From Cyclina sinensis (Eukaryota; Mollusca; Bivalvia; Venerida; Veneridae): a stretch of DNA of 64,000 nt. The notes under the pieces were generated by a model that made no database searches, was not told the origin of the DNA, and saw only the letters and a program-made list of their open reading frames with translations. The position numbers were made by a program, and so were the translations under genes. This document shows, piece after piece, positions 24,865 to 36,315 of this stretch (the stretch's first letter is position 1; each line of letters begins with the position of its first letter). The DNA lies in contig JAAONU010000001.1 of NCBI GenBank assembly GCA_012932295.1, positions 49,883,134-49,947,133 on the forward strand, read 5' to 3'.

Positions 24865-26814
24865 TTAAACTTTATTTGGAGAAATAGTGCACGAGTGTAA
24901 CAAGTGACTTCATGACTTATTCATGTGTTAAAAACGCATGTTTTATTAGTGATGTCCTTCGGTCAGAGCGTTTTTAAGTTCGATGTTTTATTTAAGGTAA
25001 ACGTCAACAAGCTAATTTGCATATTTTTTCTAAGGTTTGTGATACCCTTGGGTCAGAGTGTTTTTAAATTAGATGTTTACACGTTCCTAAAGAAACATTA
25101 TACTAAACTGTCAATACGTCTCTTTGAGTGAAGTAGCAGTTTTATTGTCTCTTGTAAACAAACGGTGCTAATTATCTTCAGCATGATTTATTACTAGTCC
25201 TGATCTCGTTATGTCAATCATGAAATAATAAGACATGCTAATGGAAGAAGAAAAAAATCACTGATCGACAAGCATCAATGTGTAAACCTGTATAACCAAG
25301 TAAACAAAAATAAAATCACCTCGTTTCTTCGTTTCCTTTCCTTTTTAGTAAAACAACATTCGGTTAAGACATTTTCATGTAAAGGTGATGATCAAGTAAG
25401 TGTTGTTTGTCTTATACGTAACTAAGTCTCGAGTGCTTCCTTGTATGTTTTTTCACTCTAAATCAATAGCGAATTACATTCAAGGAAAAAGCTTGTCGAA
25501 CTCAAACTTTAGTCGGTTATGCAGAAATAACTTCGTTCTAAGTCTATCCATATTCTCCAGTCAGTTAAAGCCGATCATAATTTTCAGTTTAACATGACTT
25601 CAGTGTCAGTACATTTCTCATATTGGTATGCGTCCAATCACGTTTAGTTTTTCATTTAAAAAATCGGCTTAATCATTTAAATGAAAAGATCTTCTTTCTA
25701 TAACATCAATTGTTAGTAAGTTATAGCATTTAAATAATTTATGCAGCAATAATTCCAGCTCTATACAGATAACATTTGGAATCATTTTTGTTGCCCGTTT
25801 CAATAAAAAACATTTTTTTTGTAAAAAACAAAAAACAAAACAAAAAGGTAGTCATTCTATCGATCTTATATGTCTCGACTGGTCTTCTGTATGTATAGCA
25901 TCACAATAAAATTCAAAACTCAAGTTCTTTATGATGAAAGCTATAGTTGCAGTCACAAAATTTTACATTCTATTTGGTATATGCTCTGTCCTATACAAGA
26001 TTTTCCAGTTGAACACTTATCGTTACATGTAAGAAATTCCACAATTCATTTTGTTTTGTCATGCCAACTACTGAATCGCATTTTTGTGAAACTGATATCT
26101 CCGGTTAGTCTAGATTGCCTCGTTGTTTCTCGATCTCCTACATAGGATGAGACGAATGTATTAAGAAAATCGGACATAGTCACGCAAGGTGTTATATGTG
26201 CTCAGCAGATTATATTCAACATATCAGGCCAATCCAGTACACCGGAAATACATTTGTTCTTATACATTGATTATGGAGACTTAATTATACGAAGAAGATG
26301 GTATACCTGATTGTTTTATAAACCATTATATTAATTGCTCATCTGCATGTCTATGAAATAAAACAACCACCTTTGCCTTTTTAGAACTGCTCAAATCAAG
26401 ATTGATCTGACATTAATGTTAAAAAAAAGAAAAAAGAAAAAAAGTCGGCAAACATGAATAAAAGATAAGCATGTGTATATCTGAAGCTCATACAGCTTAC
26501 TGCATTTTTTTCATTTAGCAATGTAGATCCTTCCTAATTATCTTCTTATCTACCACATGTTCGTTTGGGGTTTCAAGTTGACATAGCTATTTCTTGTCTA
26601 AGAAAATTTATTAGCTTTCTCTAAAGCTTTTTTTAATTGACCTTTCTACTTGTTTTCAGACGATGTGATCCATTTTATGTCTCCTTAAAGTCCTCGTCAT
26701 AGACACCTGTGTATTTCTTTTGTTTAGTTAACGGAACAATCAGACATTTCTTGATATTCTAAATAACAAAGCAGTGTAATCAGCATTTATTTGTAACAGG
26801 AAGCAAATCTTAGA

Positions 26815-27268
26815 GGGGTAATTGAAAGAATTAAAGGAAATAAAGACTTCTTAAAAGACACACACACAAACCCGCGCGCGCGCATGTGCGAACCGAATGC
26901 ACATCAGCAACGTCAGGTAACATAAATGGGAGAGAGGCAAACATTTGATGTTTCTAAAATTTAAGTGACGAAATTCAAGACTGACTGAATGGACTGCACA
27001 ACAGCAATTAATTTATTTTGAACAGGCCATTTTAAAGTAAAGCAATGACATCCTTAGGGATAATCTTCTTTCGTTTTTATTACTTTTGATTTTATTTTAT
27101 TCCAGTATACAGTAGCGCATGGATGCATCTCCGTTTTAACAAATAGATTTGGCATTATAAAAAAGATGCATGTTTTGGTCACCACACATTGTTATCTTTA
27201 TTTCTAGAACGTTTTTATTAAAAATATTTACTTTATTATTTGTCCTTAAGCATTGCTCGTTGACAATG
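26815..27268. other. Segment present only in duplication copy B
   Basis: Copy A runs directly from AAGCAACTCTCAG into ATTCACGCAACAGTG (about 18,087-18,113). Copy B carries about 450 extra bases between the matching AAGCAAATCTTAG and ATTCACGCAATAGTG. The insert has no terminal repeats I can see, so it may be an old insertion, or a deletion from A. It contains an alternating ACACACAC ... CGCGCGCGCATG tract at about 26,859-26,886. Confidence 0.55.
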
Positions 27269-27990
27269 GCAAGATTCACGCAATAGTGTCAGTTAAAATA
27301 GTCACAGATATCTACAAAATCGTGGTATTTTCAGCTGTGTTTGGAGTTAAACCGACAAATTTTGTAGCAGTTGAAACAGCAGTCGAAACGCCAAAAAGGT
27401 ATCGGACCTCTCTATAATTTAATGAGAATCATCTTGTAGTTAAAAGATATATTTTTATCATTCTTAATGACTGCACGTTTGTCGTCATACGGCTTTAAAC
27501 GAAAACAAAAATGTTTCAATCAAACGAGCTTACTTGATGTGACTAAAGTTGCGTAAAGCCAGTTCTAATGCGCAACTCAACGTCTCGAAGCAATGGCGTG
27601 CAGACTATTGGAGGACAATTTTCTTTGATTATCTTGTCTGTCTTGCTTTTCTAAGCTTTATCTGAAGCCGATATTCGTGTAAAAATTGTCACTTGTTGGT
27701 CTTTCTGCACTTATTTTCTTTGTCAAGGAAATAACGTCATTCATGTTAGCCATTATCACCGAATGCACGCATTAGCAAGAATTCCACGTTGGACATATAA
27801 CAATATTAAAGCAGTTTCGTTAGGAATTTACTAGATGATAGAATATGACATAAATTTCAAAAGATACATTAGATTTATGACTCTATTTGAAAGCAGATCA
27901 ATTTCATAATGAACAATCTTTAACAATGACCCGCTGTTGTAATGGAAACATTGTCCTGTTCTGAAAATTAACCCAGCAACTACCGTTGTA

Positions 27991-28854
27991 ACTTCTTCTG
28001 ATTAACGGTTTGGAGAAATGCAATTTTTTAGAAGTCCTACTCAGTTCATTAGATTTTCTTTTTAATTACTGTTTACATTTCATTTGTCTTTTCTTATCTA
28101 TATTTCAATGTGTTATTCACTTACAGTTAAGTACCACTGTCTTTTGCAAAGGCTGATTAAATATTCAAGAAGTACCAACATGTGCTGCTGCTGTTTAGGG
28201 ACTTATTCAATTTATTCTGATACTATAAAGTTTTTGTTTTCTGTCTCAAGCGGAACCGCTTCCACAATGACTTTGTATAACCTATAAAACTGAACTAAAA
28301 ATGTTTATCAATTCTAATAGGACTTAAACAATATTTAATTTAACAAATCTTCTAAGAGTATTTTTATAAAATAGGAATTAACTTTATGTTTTAACACTTA
28401 TATACTTGTTGTTTTTGTATGACTGTTGCTTGTATGTACAATTATCGCTTGCTCTTTTTGTATGTTCGACTATCGCTAACTCTGAGTATGCACAATAAAT
28501 TATTATCGCTTACTATTAGAGGGTAAATTGTTTGTCGTCAACGTTTGGAAACGATTTGATTATATTCGAACATACTCTCAATTTTAAAATCAACTTGAAT
28601 AACAAATAATAGAAATATTCAACTGATATTTTATGTTTGTGTTTCAAGGCCTAAAGTTTTTTTTTCTCATTTCGCAACTGTACATCAGTTGTTTGCTGCA
28701 AAAAAAAAATTGATGCAGTAGGCTCAAGTCGTAATATCTTGACTTATCCCTGTAAAGTATCATGACCCTGAGTGCAACAGTGCTGGCTGAGCACTTGATA
28801 CAAAGTTGTTTTCTTTTTCTCACTAAATCAAGTAACACAACTCTGCTCCCCCTG
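27991..28854. other. No feature recognised
   Basis: AT-rich sequence without a convincing ORF or repeat between duplication copy B and the 59-bp minisatellite. A small direct duplication (ATTATCGCTTGCTC / GACTATCGCTAACTC / TTATCGCTTACTA) is visible at about 28,440-28,520. Confidence 0.45.
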
Positions 28855-29335
28855 GTATGTTTATATGCCATTTATTCAAGACAGTTCGATAGAAGCATAG
28901 AACTGTTCACAAATGATGTTCATACGGCATTTATTCAAGCTCGTTTGGTGGAAGCAAATACCTGTTTACAAGTGATGTCCATATGCCATTTATTCAAGAT
29001 CTTTCGGTGGAAGCTAAGACCTGTTTACAAATGATGTCCATATGGCATTTATTCAAATCCATTCGACGGAAGCACAGACGTTCACAGTTGATGTTCATAA
29101 TTCAAGCTCGTTCGGCGGATGCACAGACCTGTTTACTGGTAATGTTCATACGGCACAAATTCAAGCTCCTTTTGCGGCATGATGTTCGTATGGCACCATT
29201 TCAAACTCAGTCGGCGGAGGCATAGATCTCTTCACAGGTGATGTTCTTGTGGCACAAATTCAAGTCCATTCGGCGGAAGCATCAACCTATTCACAGGTAA
29301 TGTTCCTATGGCACTTTTTCAAGCTCATTTGGGAT
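28855..29335 (+). repeat. 59-bp minisatellite, about 8 diverged copies
   Basis: The unit GATGTTCATACGGCATTTAT, then TCAAGCTCGTTCGGCGGAAG, then CATAGACCTGTTTACAAGT repeats with a 59-bp period from about 28,855, 28,914, 28,973 and 29,032, with shortened copies after that. Several short open frames overlap the array because the unit is poor in stops, but the period is not a multiple of three, so the frame shifts in each unit. This argues against coding. Confidence 0.9.
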
Positions 29336-32137
29336 TTAAGGGATTGTCGGATCATGTCCGTTTTCCATAGACGGAACTACAGTTTGTTGTACTTCTCAAA
29401 TATGTGGAAGCTGACTCCTAACATCCCCGAAGTAGTTCAGATCATCCAATGGGGTCCAAAAACTGCCTATCGAATTTATGAAATGTGACCAGGTTACAAT
29501 TTCTTTGGTTTTACAACGCTTGTAGAGAAATACCTTGCAACTTGTTTCCTCAACAGGCGTATGTTATATGGAGGTCTGACCGGTACACATGAATTATCTT
29601 GGAGTTACACAGGCTGACTCGAACTTGTAGTGACATCCTGGCTACCTTTAGATACTCTACTATTTATTTTTGAAGTGATTCAATGAGAACTTGATTTTAT
29701 TCTCCAACTGCTTCGCCCATCTAAACAACTACTCGCTCATTTCAGTGACAAAGTAGTAACTTATCTAGCTTTCATCAAACAAACAAAGTAATACACAGAA
29801 ATGTACTTCTTTACAGTAGCCATCAAAGCAGAGAGATATTTTAGCAAGCATTTTTCGAAAATCTTTGATAAACTTTGAATCGACTACAGAAATCAAAAGA
29901 ATTAGTTTAGCATTTAACTCAAAGAAATATAAAATCGGTTTAATACGTCCAGGAAGTAGTCGCACTTTTACGATATTGTATTCAAATATTAACTTATACA
30001 ATTTCGAATGTTAGACTGATTAAAATTCAACAAAATTGTCACATCAGTATGCAATCAGTTCTCAACACAAGGAACTATTAAAGATATTCCATGACTTAAA
30101 ATCTGCATTGCGTGGAAAGAAGAACTTTTCGACTATAATTAACAAAAACTAGCGCTTATCGTTAATCTTCGATGACATATTTAATCCGTTTCAGCACTCC
30201 TTTATTACAGCAGGTCAAGACATTCTTCATGTTGTCACATTAGCTCCTTGGAGTCACTGGCATGAAGACAAGTGTGTCATACTTGCCATAGATTGTAATT
30301 TCATGATACTGCATTCAGCAGGCCAATATTTTCTGAGGCTTCTGGGTCAAATCTATCAGGGAACTAAATTTCGACTCTCGTTTGAATTAAGTTTTTAGAA
30401 ACTGCATATGGAATTGAAATTTCTGTTGATATGTTATCAACAGAAATCTTTAACCAGTGTCAATACCACTTGACACAGCTGCCTGGACTGTTAACAAAAA
30501 CTTAAAATTATGATGGAAAGTGAAAATGTAGACCAAAAATAGTAAAAAAACAAAACAAAAACAATATGAACAAGTTAAGCTAACATCATGAATATACATT
30601 GAAGATTGTTTAAATAAATCATTTGAAATTTTGATGGAATTACGAAGCCAATGAGCATAATTTATATAGAGGCTAGTTCAATTAGGGTTATAGAATTACC
30701 AGATATATCACTGAAATTACCTAGAGATATTTTGCAAGTAACTGATCAAAAAAGATTTTGAACATGCTCATTTTTATATCATGCATATTTTGGAGATTTT
30801 TCCCCACAAAAACGTTCTCTTTACAGTGATGTGTTGCTTATTTGTTTGTGATACATTTCGCCTGAGGTACGTGTAAGAAATTTTTGACTAGGTCTATGAT
30901 TTTTGTTTCATTATAAATGCATATCTTTTTATTCTGGTTATTCATTCTAGATTCTGTTTGAAAACAAAACAATAATGATCAAAGAACAAATAAAATGGTA
31001 AGAAGAAGCCCTAAAAACTATGACAAAATCATAACCCAAGCACATTATTTTTAAATTGTTCACATTTAGAAGTCAAATGATTTTAATTTTCATCATAATA
31101 ATCTATTACATTCAATTATCTACTTAAAATATTAAACAACATAAAAGCTACTTAAGTAAAATCATTGAGGCATGCTAATTGGAACCAACTATTACATAAT
31201 GTTTTCAAAAGTGTCACTGATCAAAGGTAATTCTATCCATGGTAAGGTCACTTGCCATAAAACTTTGCTAATTGTCTCAACTTTAACATTGATTGGGTCA
31301 TAGAAAAAGTAAATTGTTTTGTTTTGACAGCTATGCAGAATATACAAGGGTCCGATTTGGGTAGGTTAATTTGCATAATTCCCACAGTAAAAGGCGTGAT
31401 TTACGGATCTTTGACATTTCATTTGATATTAATTTATAAGCAGACACAAATTTCTGCTTGATGGAGATGACATATTAATATTTTTAAACAATATTTCAAC
31501 GTGAAAATACACTGAAGTGTGAATTTCCATTCCAGTGAAACAAATGTTAACACATTAGGACACCTAAATTTACTTCAATTGTACTACACTTAAATGACAA
31601 ATAATTTGTTTATGACGTAATCATCAAGTGAGGAAGTGTTACACAACATGTCAAAACGTGGGGAGATAGTTTTATTTAGAACAACAACTTGGAAGAATTT
31701 TGAATATTTATAAATTACATTCTATGCTAAGGTAAAATTTCAACCCATTCTCCCTGCACAAAGTTTGAATTTAGTTATAAAAATCGAGAGGAAATCACAT
31801 TTTTTTTTAATTTACAATTTTAGCATGTCATTTTTATAAGTGTGCCTTTATTGCGTTTCTTGCACTTGTGGTTTAGTGTTATTTTAGTATTTAAAAGCGG
31901 ATGCGTTATGAGCAGTGTAATTCTGCACTACTGCCTCGTACAGTAGGGATAAATATATGTCACAGCCAAAAAATGCGGCGGAAACTACCGATGTCGAAAC
32001 GGACACAGACGATCATCAAAAACATGTTTTTACTTATCAAAAGCAATATTTTCATAATTTCGTAATTCAACCATTTTAATCATAACACTATGATTATTTT
32101 GAATAGACAAAGTTGCTGTAGTCGTATCACATAAAAT
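29336..32137. other. No gene recognised; one perfect small hairpin
   Basis: AT-rich non-coding DNA. At 30,419-30,447 ATTTCTGTTGATA and its exact reverse complement TATCAACAGAAAT are separated by three bases (TGT). Nothing else stands out. Confidence 0.5.
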
Positions 32138-32141
32138 TTAA

Positions 32142-32615
32142 AGGGATATACAGGCAAACGTTTTATGCTTTCTTTCTCGTTTCTTCACTCAATATACTAT
32201 AAATGTGATCGAAATAAATACAATGATCGGCCCCAGTAACACAGATTTCCTTTTTTAAAATGAAAAACCGCGTGGTTTCCTAACTTGACCCGCGTGGGTC
32301 TAGATAGAAAATGTAGATTTCGCACTAAATTTCGGAGTGAATGATTGGACGGTTGAAGTACCTGTCACGTGATATACAGCAAAAAGAACCAAAGAGAAAC
32401 GACGATTTGCTGTTTTTGTCACGTGACCTGTTTTAAATAACACGGTGATTCCGTTCGCGTTTTACTTTCAGTTACTTTCAGTTTAAATATTTACGTTCAA
32501 GCTAGCATTTCAAATTATTTTTATGGACAAACATAAAGTTCTTCATATTGAACGTGATTTGAGCAAATAATATCAGTTCAATTTATTTTAGGAATTCATT
32601 TGCCTGTGTATCCCT
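32142..32615 (+). mobile_element. 474-bp TTAA MITE (family 2, copy 1)
   Basis: The element begins AGGGATATACAGGCAAACG and ends as the reverse complement of AGGGATACACAGGCAAATGA, flanked by TTAA on both sides (32138-32141 and 32616-32619). The interior carries two CACGTGA words (CTGTCACGTGATATA near 32,365; TTGTCACGTGACC near 32,420) and no ORF. The element at 40,454-40,959 is the same family in inverted orientation: the reverse complement of this right end aligns with that left end through TTCAATATGAAGAACTTTA and GAACGTAAATATTT. Confidence 0.93.
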
Positions 32616-32713
32616 TTAAAACCATTATTATAAAATTATTATCATTTACAAATTATAAATATCAAAGTAATTGTTCTTTAGCTTTAAGGCAAAATTTGGA
32701 ATTATTTTTTGCA

Positions 32714-32950
32714 GATTAACAGGCCATTGTTCCCATATACTGGGGTTGATCAAGTCATCACAGGGCTTCACGCTGCACAACTTCATGGAGATCCCTGATC
32801 AACTTAGTTGCACTAGTATTCCGCAGCAATGGCATGTGCCCCGGGGTGAGAAGATAGCTCTATGTCCTATCAATTATGTAGTTGTTGCCAAGCCAACTGA
32901 AGCAAGAAAGAAAGTGGAAATCTGTCCTGTCAGCTCCAAGTCAACAAAGA
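32714..32950 (+). CDS. Exon-like piece: SWIM/YqaJ-type protein linker region (partial)
   Basis: The open segment follows a good acceptor (ATTATTTTTTGCAG, ending 32,713) and stops at a consensus donor (AAAGA|GTAAGT at 32,951). It encodes about 79 residues containing CTSIPQQWHVPRG and PINYVVVAKP. In family knowledge this looks like the stretch that follows the SWIM zinc finger and precedes the YqaJ-like nuclease domain in invertebrate transposon-derived proteins, but I recognise it by pattern only. The upstream SWIM cysteines and the downstream nuclease are not seen in the window. The split codon (phase 1) does not fit the next exon-like piece at 33,585, which wants phase 2. So either an exon is missing between them or the copy is broken. 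Confidence 0.45.
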
Positions 32951-33584
32951 GTAAGTCTCTATAAATTTATGCATGCATATTGGTTATAAGTGCATTTTTA
33001 TAAAACAAAAGGAAATAAGAAAAAGATCTTCATGAACACCAATTTATTGTTTATTTAAAAGTATGCATATGTTGCAGTGCAGTTTACTAATTAACACACA
33101 CAAATTAACAATAACATGTTTGTCGAAAAGAAAATTAGACTAGGAATACATTTAAAGTATCTTAGTATTATACCAACTGTAGGCTAGAACACTAAGCCAT
33201 ACCTTATATATGTACATTATACAGAACTATGTTTAAAGCCTAAATTAAAATTCTAATTCATTAATGCCAAAAGGCCTGAAATTGACAAAAATATTAAACA
33301 GCTGTAAACATATTTCAAGTCAATAATTTTTAAAATGATGAATTTATTATAATGCCACACGAAGAGAAAAGCAGTTGTATGTTTGTATAGAGCTACCATA
33401 TATCAATGTACATTCATTCAAAGTAAAAAAATGAGTTTTATCAATTACACCATGCCATATTCAATGTCTGATATAGTGCACAATTGTCATAGGTGCAGAA
33501 TGCTAGTGTCCCCTTGGTGTGGCTCATTATGAATGTATTTCAGGAAACATGTATCTATTTTATCATTAACTGTCTCTTTTTTAG
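32951..33584 (+). other. Intron-like sequence between two exon-like pieces
   Basis: AT-rich, bounded by GTAAGT on the left and a polypyrimidine tract TGTCTCTTTTTTAG on the right. No other feature was seen. Confidence 0.4.
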
Positions 33585-33750
33585 ATTACCAGAAGTAACC
33601 ACTGAGGACATTCAAAATTTAAAGAGGGTTTCAGGAACTCCACCTGAATATGTCCTGTCACCAAAAAGACCCATGGTAATAACTAAACTGGGAAAAGTAC
33701 AGCTTGGTTCTGTTTTATCATATCAGCAGGACACCAAACAGCAAAATTAA
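33585..33750 (+). CDS. Exon-like piece: continuation of the SWIM/YqaJ-type linker (partial)
   Basis: After the acceptor TCTCTTTTTTAG (ending 33,584) about 55 codons run to a TAA at 33,748-33,750. They encode LPEVTTEDIQNLKRVSG, PPEYVLSPKRP and TKLGKVQLGSVLSYQQ. The last motif resembles the TxFGxVPxGSxLSYQ phrase found just before the YqaJ-like domain in related proteins (recalled pattern, not searched). The reading frame is not compatible with a simple splice from 32,950. It ends only 59 bp from the stop of the opposite-strand DDE pseudogene. It is probably a relic of a transposon-derived gene. Confidence 0.4.
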
Positions 33751-34863
33751 AGAGTAGCACTCTATGTATCACACACATGTTTTCAATCACAACTGGACAA
33801 AACATGATTCACTTGTCTTTAACAAATGCATTTTGATGTAATGTTAGAAATGCATAAACACTCCAGATTTTGTTAATTTCCTTAAATAATGATGTAGGAA
33901 TTGTATGAGAAAGAATTTTATAAGATTTTACCTTGACTATAAGTCTTTCAATATAACTCTTTCTTTTGCAATTTTCTTTAATAAATAGGTATCAGATACC
34001 GACATCTGTGCTGAACATTTAGTAAATGGCGGAATATTAAGTAGCAAGCGCATTTCCTCCAATCTTTTTGTATTGTAAAGCCCATATCTGCCACTACACC
34101 ATCACCTTGGTTAATTTAACCATTTGCAACATAATCTTTCAACAATATAAAAATCCACTTAGTTTACAAACTACTTTATCAGAGATACTACCAGTAAACA
34201 ATTCTGAAATCAATATTACTGTTCCTCTTGGATCACATCCTATTAAAGCTTTAAGTGTTGTTGATGACTTTTAGTCACTGTACATTTGAGATTGTAAACC
34301 TAAAGCATTAGGTACTTGTGGTGTTTTAAACTCAGTACCATCTATAATAACTAATTTTGTTGAAAATTCTCTTTTAAATCTGGAAGGCAGTCTTGAAATC
34401 AGAGTATCTCTATTTGACCATATTGAAATCTGACCAAATTAAAGTACATTAAATCTAAAATTTTATTGAAAACTACACCTGCAGATTGCAGAGATAAACT
34501 AAATTTCACAGCTAGATCTTTTAAACCAAAGTCATGAATCTGTACAATAAAAGAAATAAAGCATTTTCACTAATTAAGTTTTTTGCATCATTCCTTCCAT
34601 AATTTATTTTGGCATTCGGATCTGGAAACAAAAATGAAAATAGAAACAGGAAATTTACATATGTTATACCTGTGTAATAAATAAAAAAGTTTTTTAAAGT
34701 CTTTTCTCTCTGGCTAATCCCTTCAACAGCAAAAGGCTGATTTCTGTTTATCTGTCCTTCGAGAGTTGTAACCCTTTTCTTAAGTAAATGACAATCATTT
34801 TCTTTTTTTCTTAGTTGTTCCTTTAGGCAGATGTTTTCTGTAATAAAAACTGTACATGTATGA

Positions 34864-35079
34864 TTTCAGACTAGAGACCTACTAACAGTGGAACCAGTAA
34901 CAAGTTCAGGATATGGAGATCTTTGTGACACAAATACTGCCCAGGTGAAATTGCCTGAAACCTATAAACAATTAGCACTAGAGTACACTGTAGAGTGCCC
35001 TAAGAAACTGGAAATAAGTAAAAGAAGTCGAAGTGTAGTGTGTACAGTGCCAGACCACTTCCTCTTGAAGTTATATTAA
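34864..35079 (+). other. Unassigned open frame inside an intron of the THAP pseudogene
   Basis: A frame open from an acceptor-like TATGATTTCAG to TAA at 35,079 reads LLTVEPVTSSGYGDLCDTNT and onward. It resembles no family I know and lies antisense to intron 2 of the THAP/DDE relic. It could be an exon of the + strand SWIM/YqaJ-like relic or chance. Confidence 0.15.
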
Positions 35080-35584
35080 TTTATATTAATTTAAGGAAAT
35101 ACCTGTTAAAGAAACATCTGTCTGACATCCAACTTCAAGATGGAATAATGAAGCTGTGTAAATTTCAGATTCTTCACCCATATCTGAATGGACTGATATG
35201 CTTGTATTCCTGAAATTAAGTCAAAACTGATTTTATTTAAATTGAATTATAAGAGATACTTATTCGTGTACTAAAATCATATGAATACAACTTTATTTTT
35301 TTAATGTAAAATGTTGATAAATAGAAAGATAACAATTACTTTCTACCAGACAGTTTAAGTCTCTAATCACATTAAGTGTGGTATGATGTACATGTACATG
35401 TAAACATGTGGACTGATAAATTAATTATAAAAATGCATTGGTTAATAAATTCATGTATGTCAAAATCATATTATGTTATGCATTATTAATTAAAAACATT
35501 GTAAAAAATTTCTATGGTTTTACTGTGTAACTACTGAGAAGACATTAATAAGCTATTTATGTCTTTAAATAGAATAAAAATATT

Positions 35585-35690
35585 ACAGATTGATGAAATA
35601 AACTTACCCTATGTTATCAATTTTCTGATTTAGCACAAACTCAGATGCTAGCCTTTTTCTCTTTGATGGTGGTCTTGCTGGGGTTGCCAA
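35585..35690 (-). repeat. Inverted repeat arm 1 (THAP exon 2 / intron border)
   Basis: The 3' part of THAP exon 2 and the first bases of the following intron recur in inverted orientation at about 36,205-36,315. Confidence 0.8.
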
Positions 35691-36204
35691 AGTCCCATCA
35701 GCAGGGATAGGGTCTGGGTACAGGTCTGTAGGACCCATCTCCCACAAAGTGCTAAAAGTAAAATACAGAATTTGCATCAGATATGATGGATTAATATTAA
35801 ACACATAAGCGAAATCAGGCTAAATTGTATGCCATACTGTACTATCAAACTCATTTGTTATATTAGGTCTGAATTAAGTTGTGATTATTTTGCTACTTAA
35901 GGCTTTATTCTGCATCACTGATAATCAGGTTCCATGGTTTTAGGTCTCATTTCCCTGCCAATGTGTCCCCTTACACACAATCAAGTGTGAAATGATTTAT
36001 TACCAGTGTGGTATTTATCATAAAAATGCCAATTCATTAGTATAAAATTAACCAATAACATTCTGCATTGTCATAATGAACTATTCCAACATTTATTTTT
36101 AAATTAATGCAGCCCATTCCAAGCATACTGTTGGCATACATGTGAAATGATAGTGCTAAGGAAAGAACATTACAGTAGATCTACTGTTAAATTTAGCACT
36201 GTCA

Positions 36205-36315
36205 AAAGGTTACTACAACCATCAAAGAGAAGAAGGCTAACAGATGAGTTTGTGCTAAATCATATAATTGATAACAAAGAGTTAGTTTATTTCATCAATC
36301 TTTAATATTGTTTTT
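36205..36315 (+). repeat. Inverted repeat arm 2: reversed copy of THAP exon 2 end
   Basis: CCATCAAAGAGAAGAAGGCT, then GATGAGTTTGTGCTAAATCA, then AGTTTATTTCATCAATCT on the + strand matches the minus-strand exon 2 end and adjacent intron at 35,585-35,690 with few differences. The donor GTAAG is changed to GTTAG. The fragment lies in intron 1 of the pseudogene and points the opposite way, so it was added by an inverted duplication. Confidence 0.8.

Larger units (their letters stand above)
20240..27990 (+). repeat. Segmental duplication, copy B (about 7.75 kb)
   Basis: Second copy of the block described at 10,840-18,830, about 9-9.5 kb downstream in direct orientation. Relative to copy A it has gained an ATGCCCC-ended tandem-repeat element (22,063-22,748), a TTAA MITE (24,435-24,864) and about 450 bp at 26,815-27,268. 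It lacks the second unit of A's 0.7-kb internal duplication. The right edge is close to 27,990, just after the shared AAAATTAACCCAGCAACTACC. Confidence 0.85.

Noticed and set aside
28762..29488. Chain of three short ORFs that might look like a repeat protein
   Set aside because: They follow the 59-bp array; the period is not a multiple of three and the frame changes every unit.
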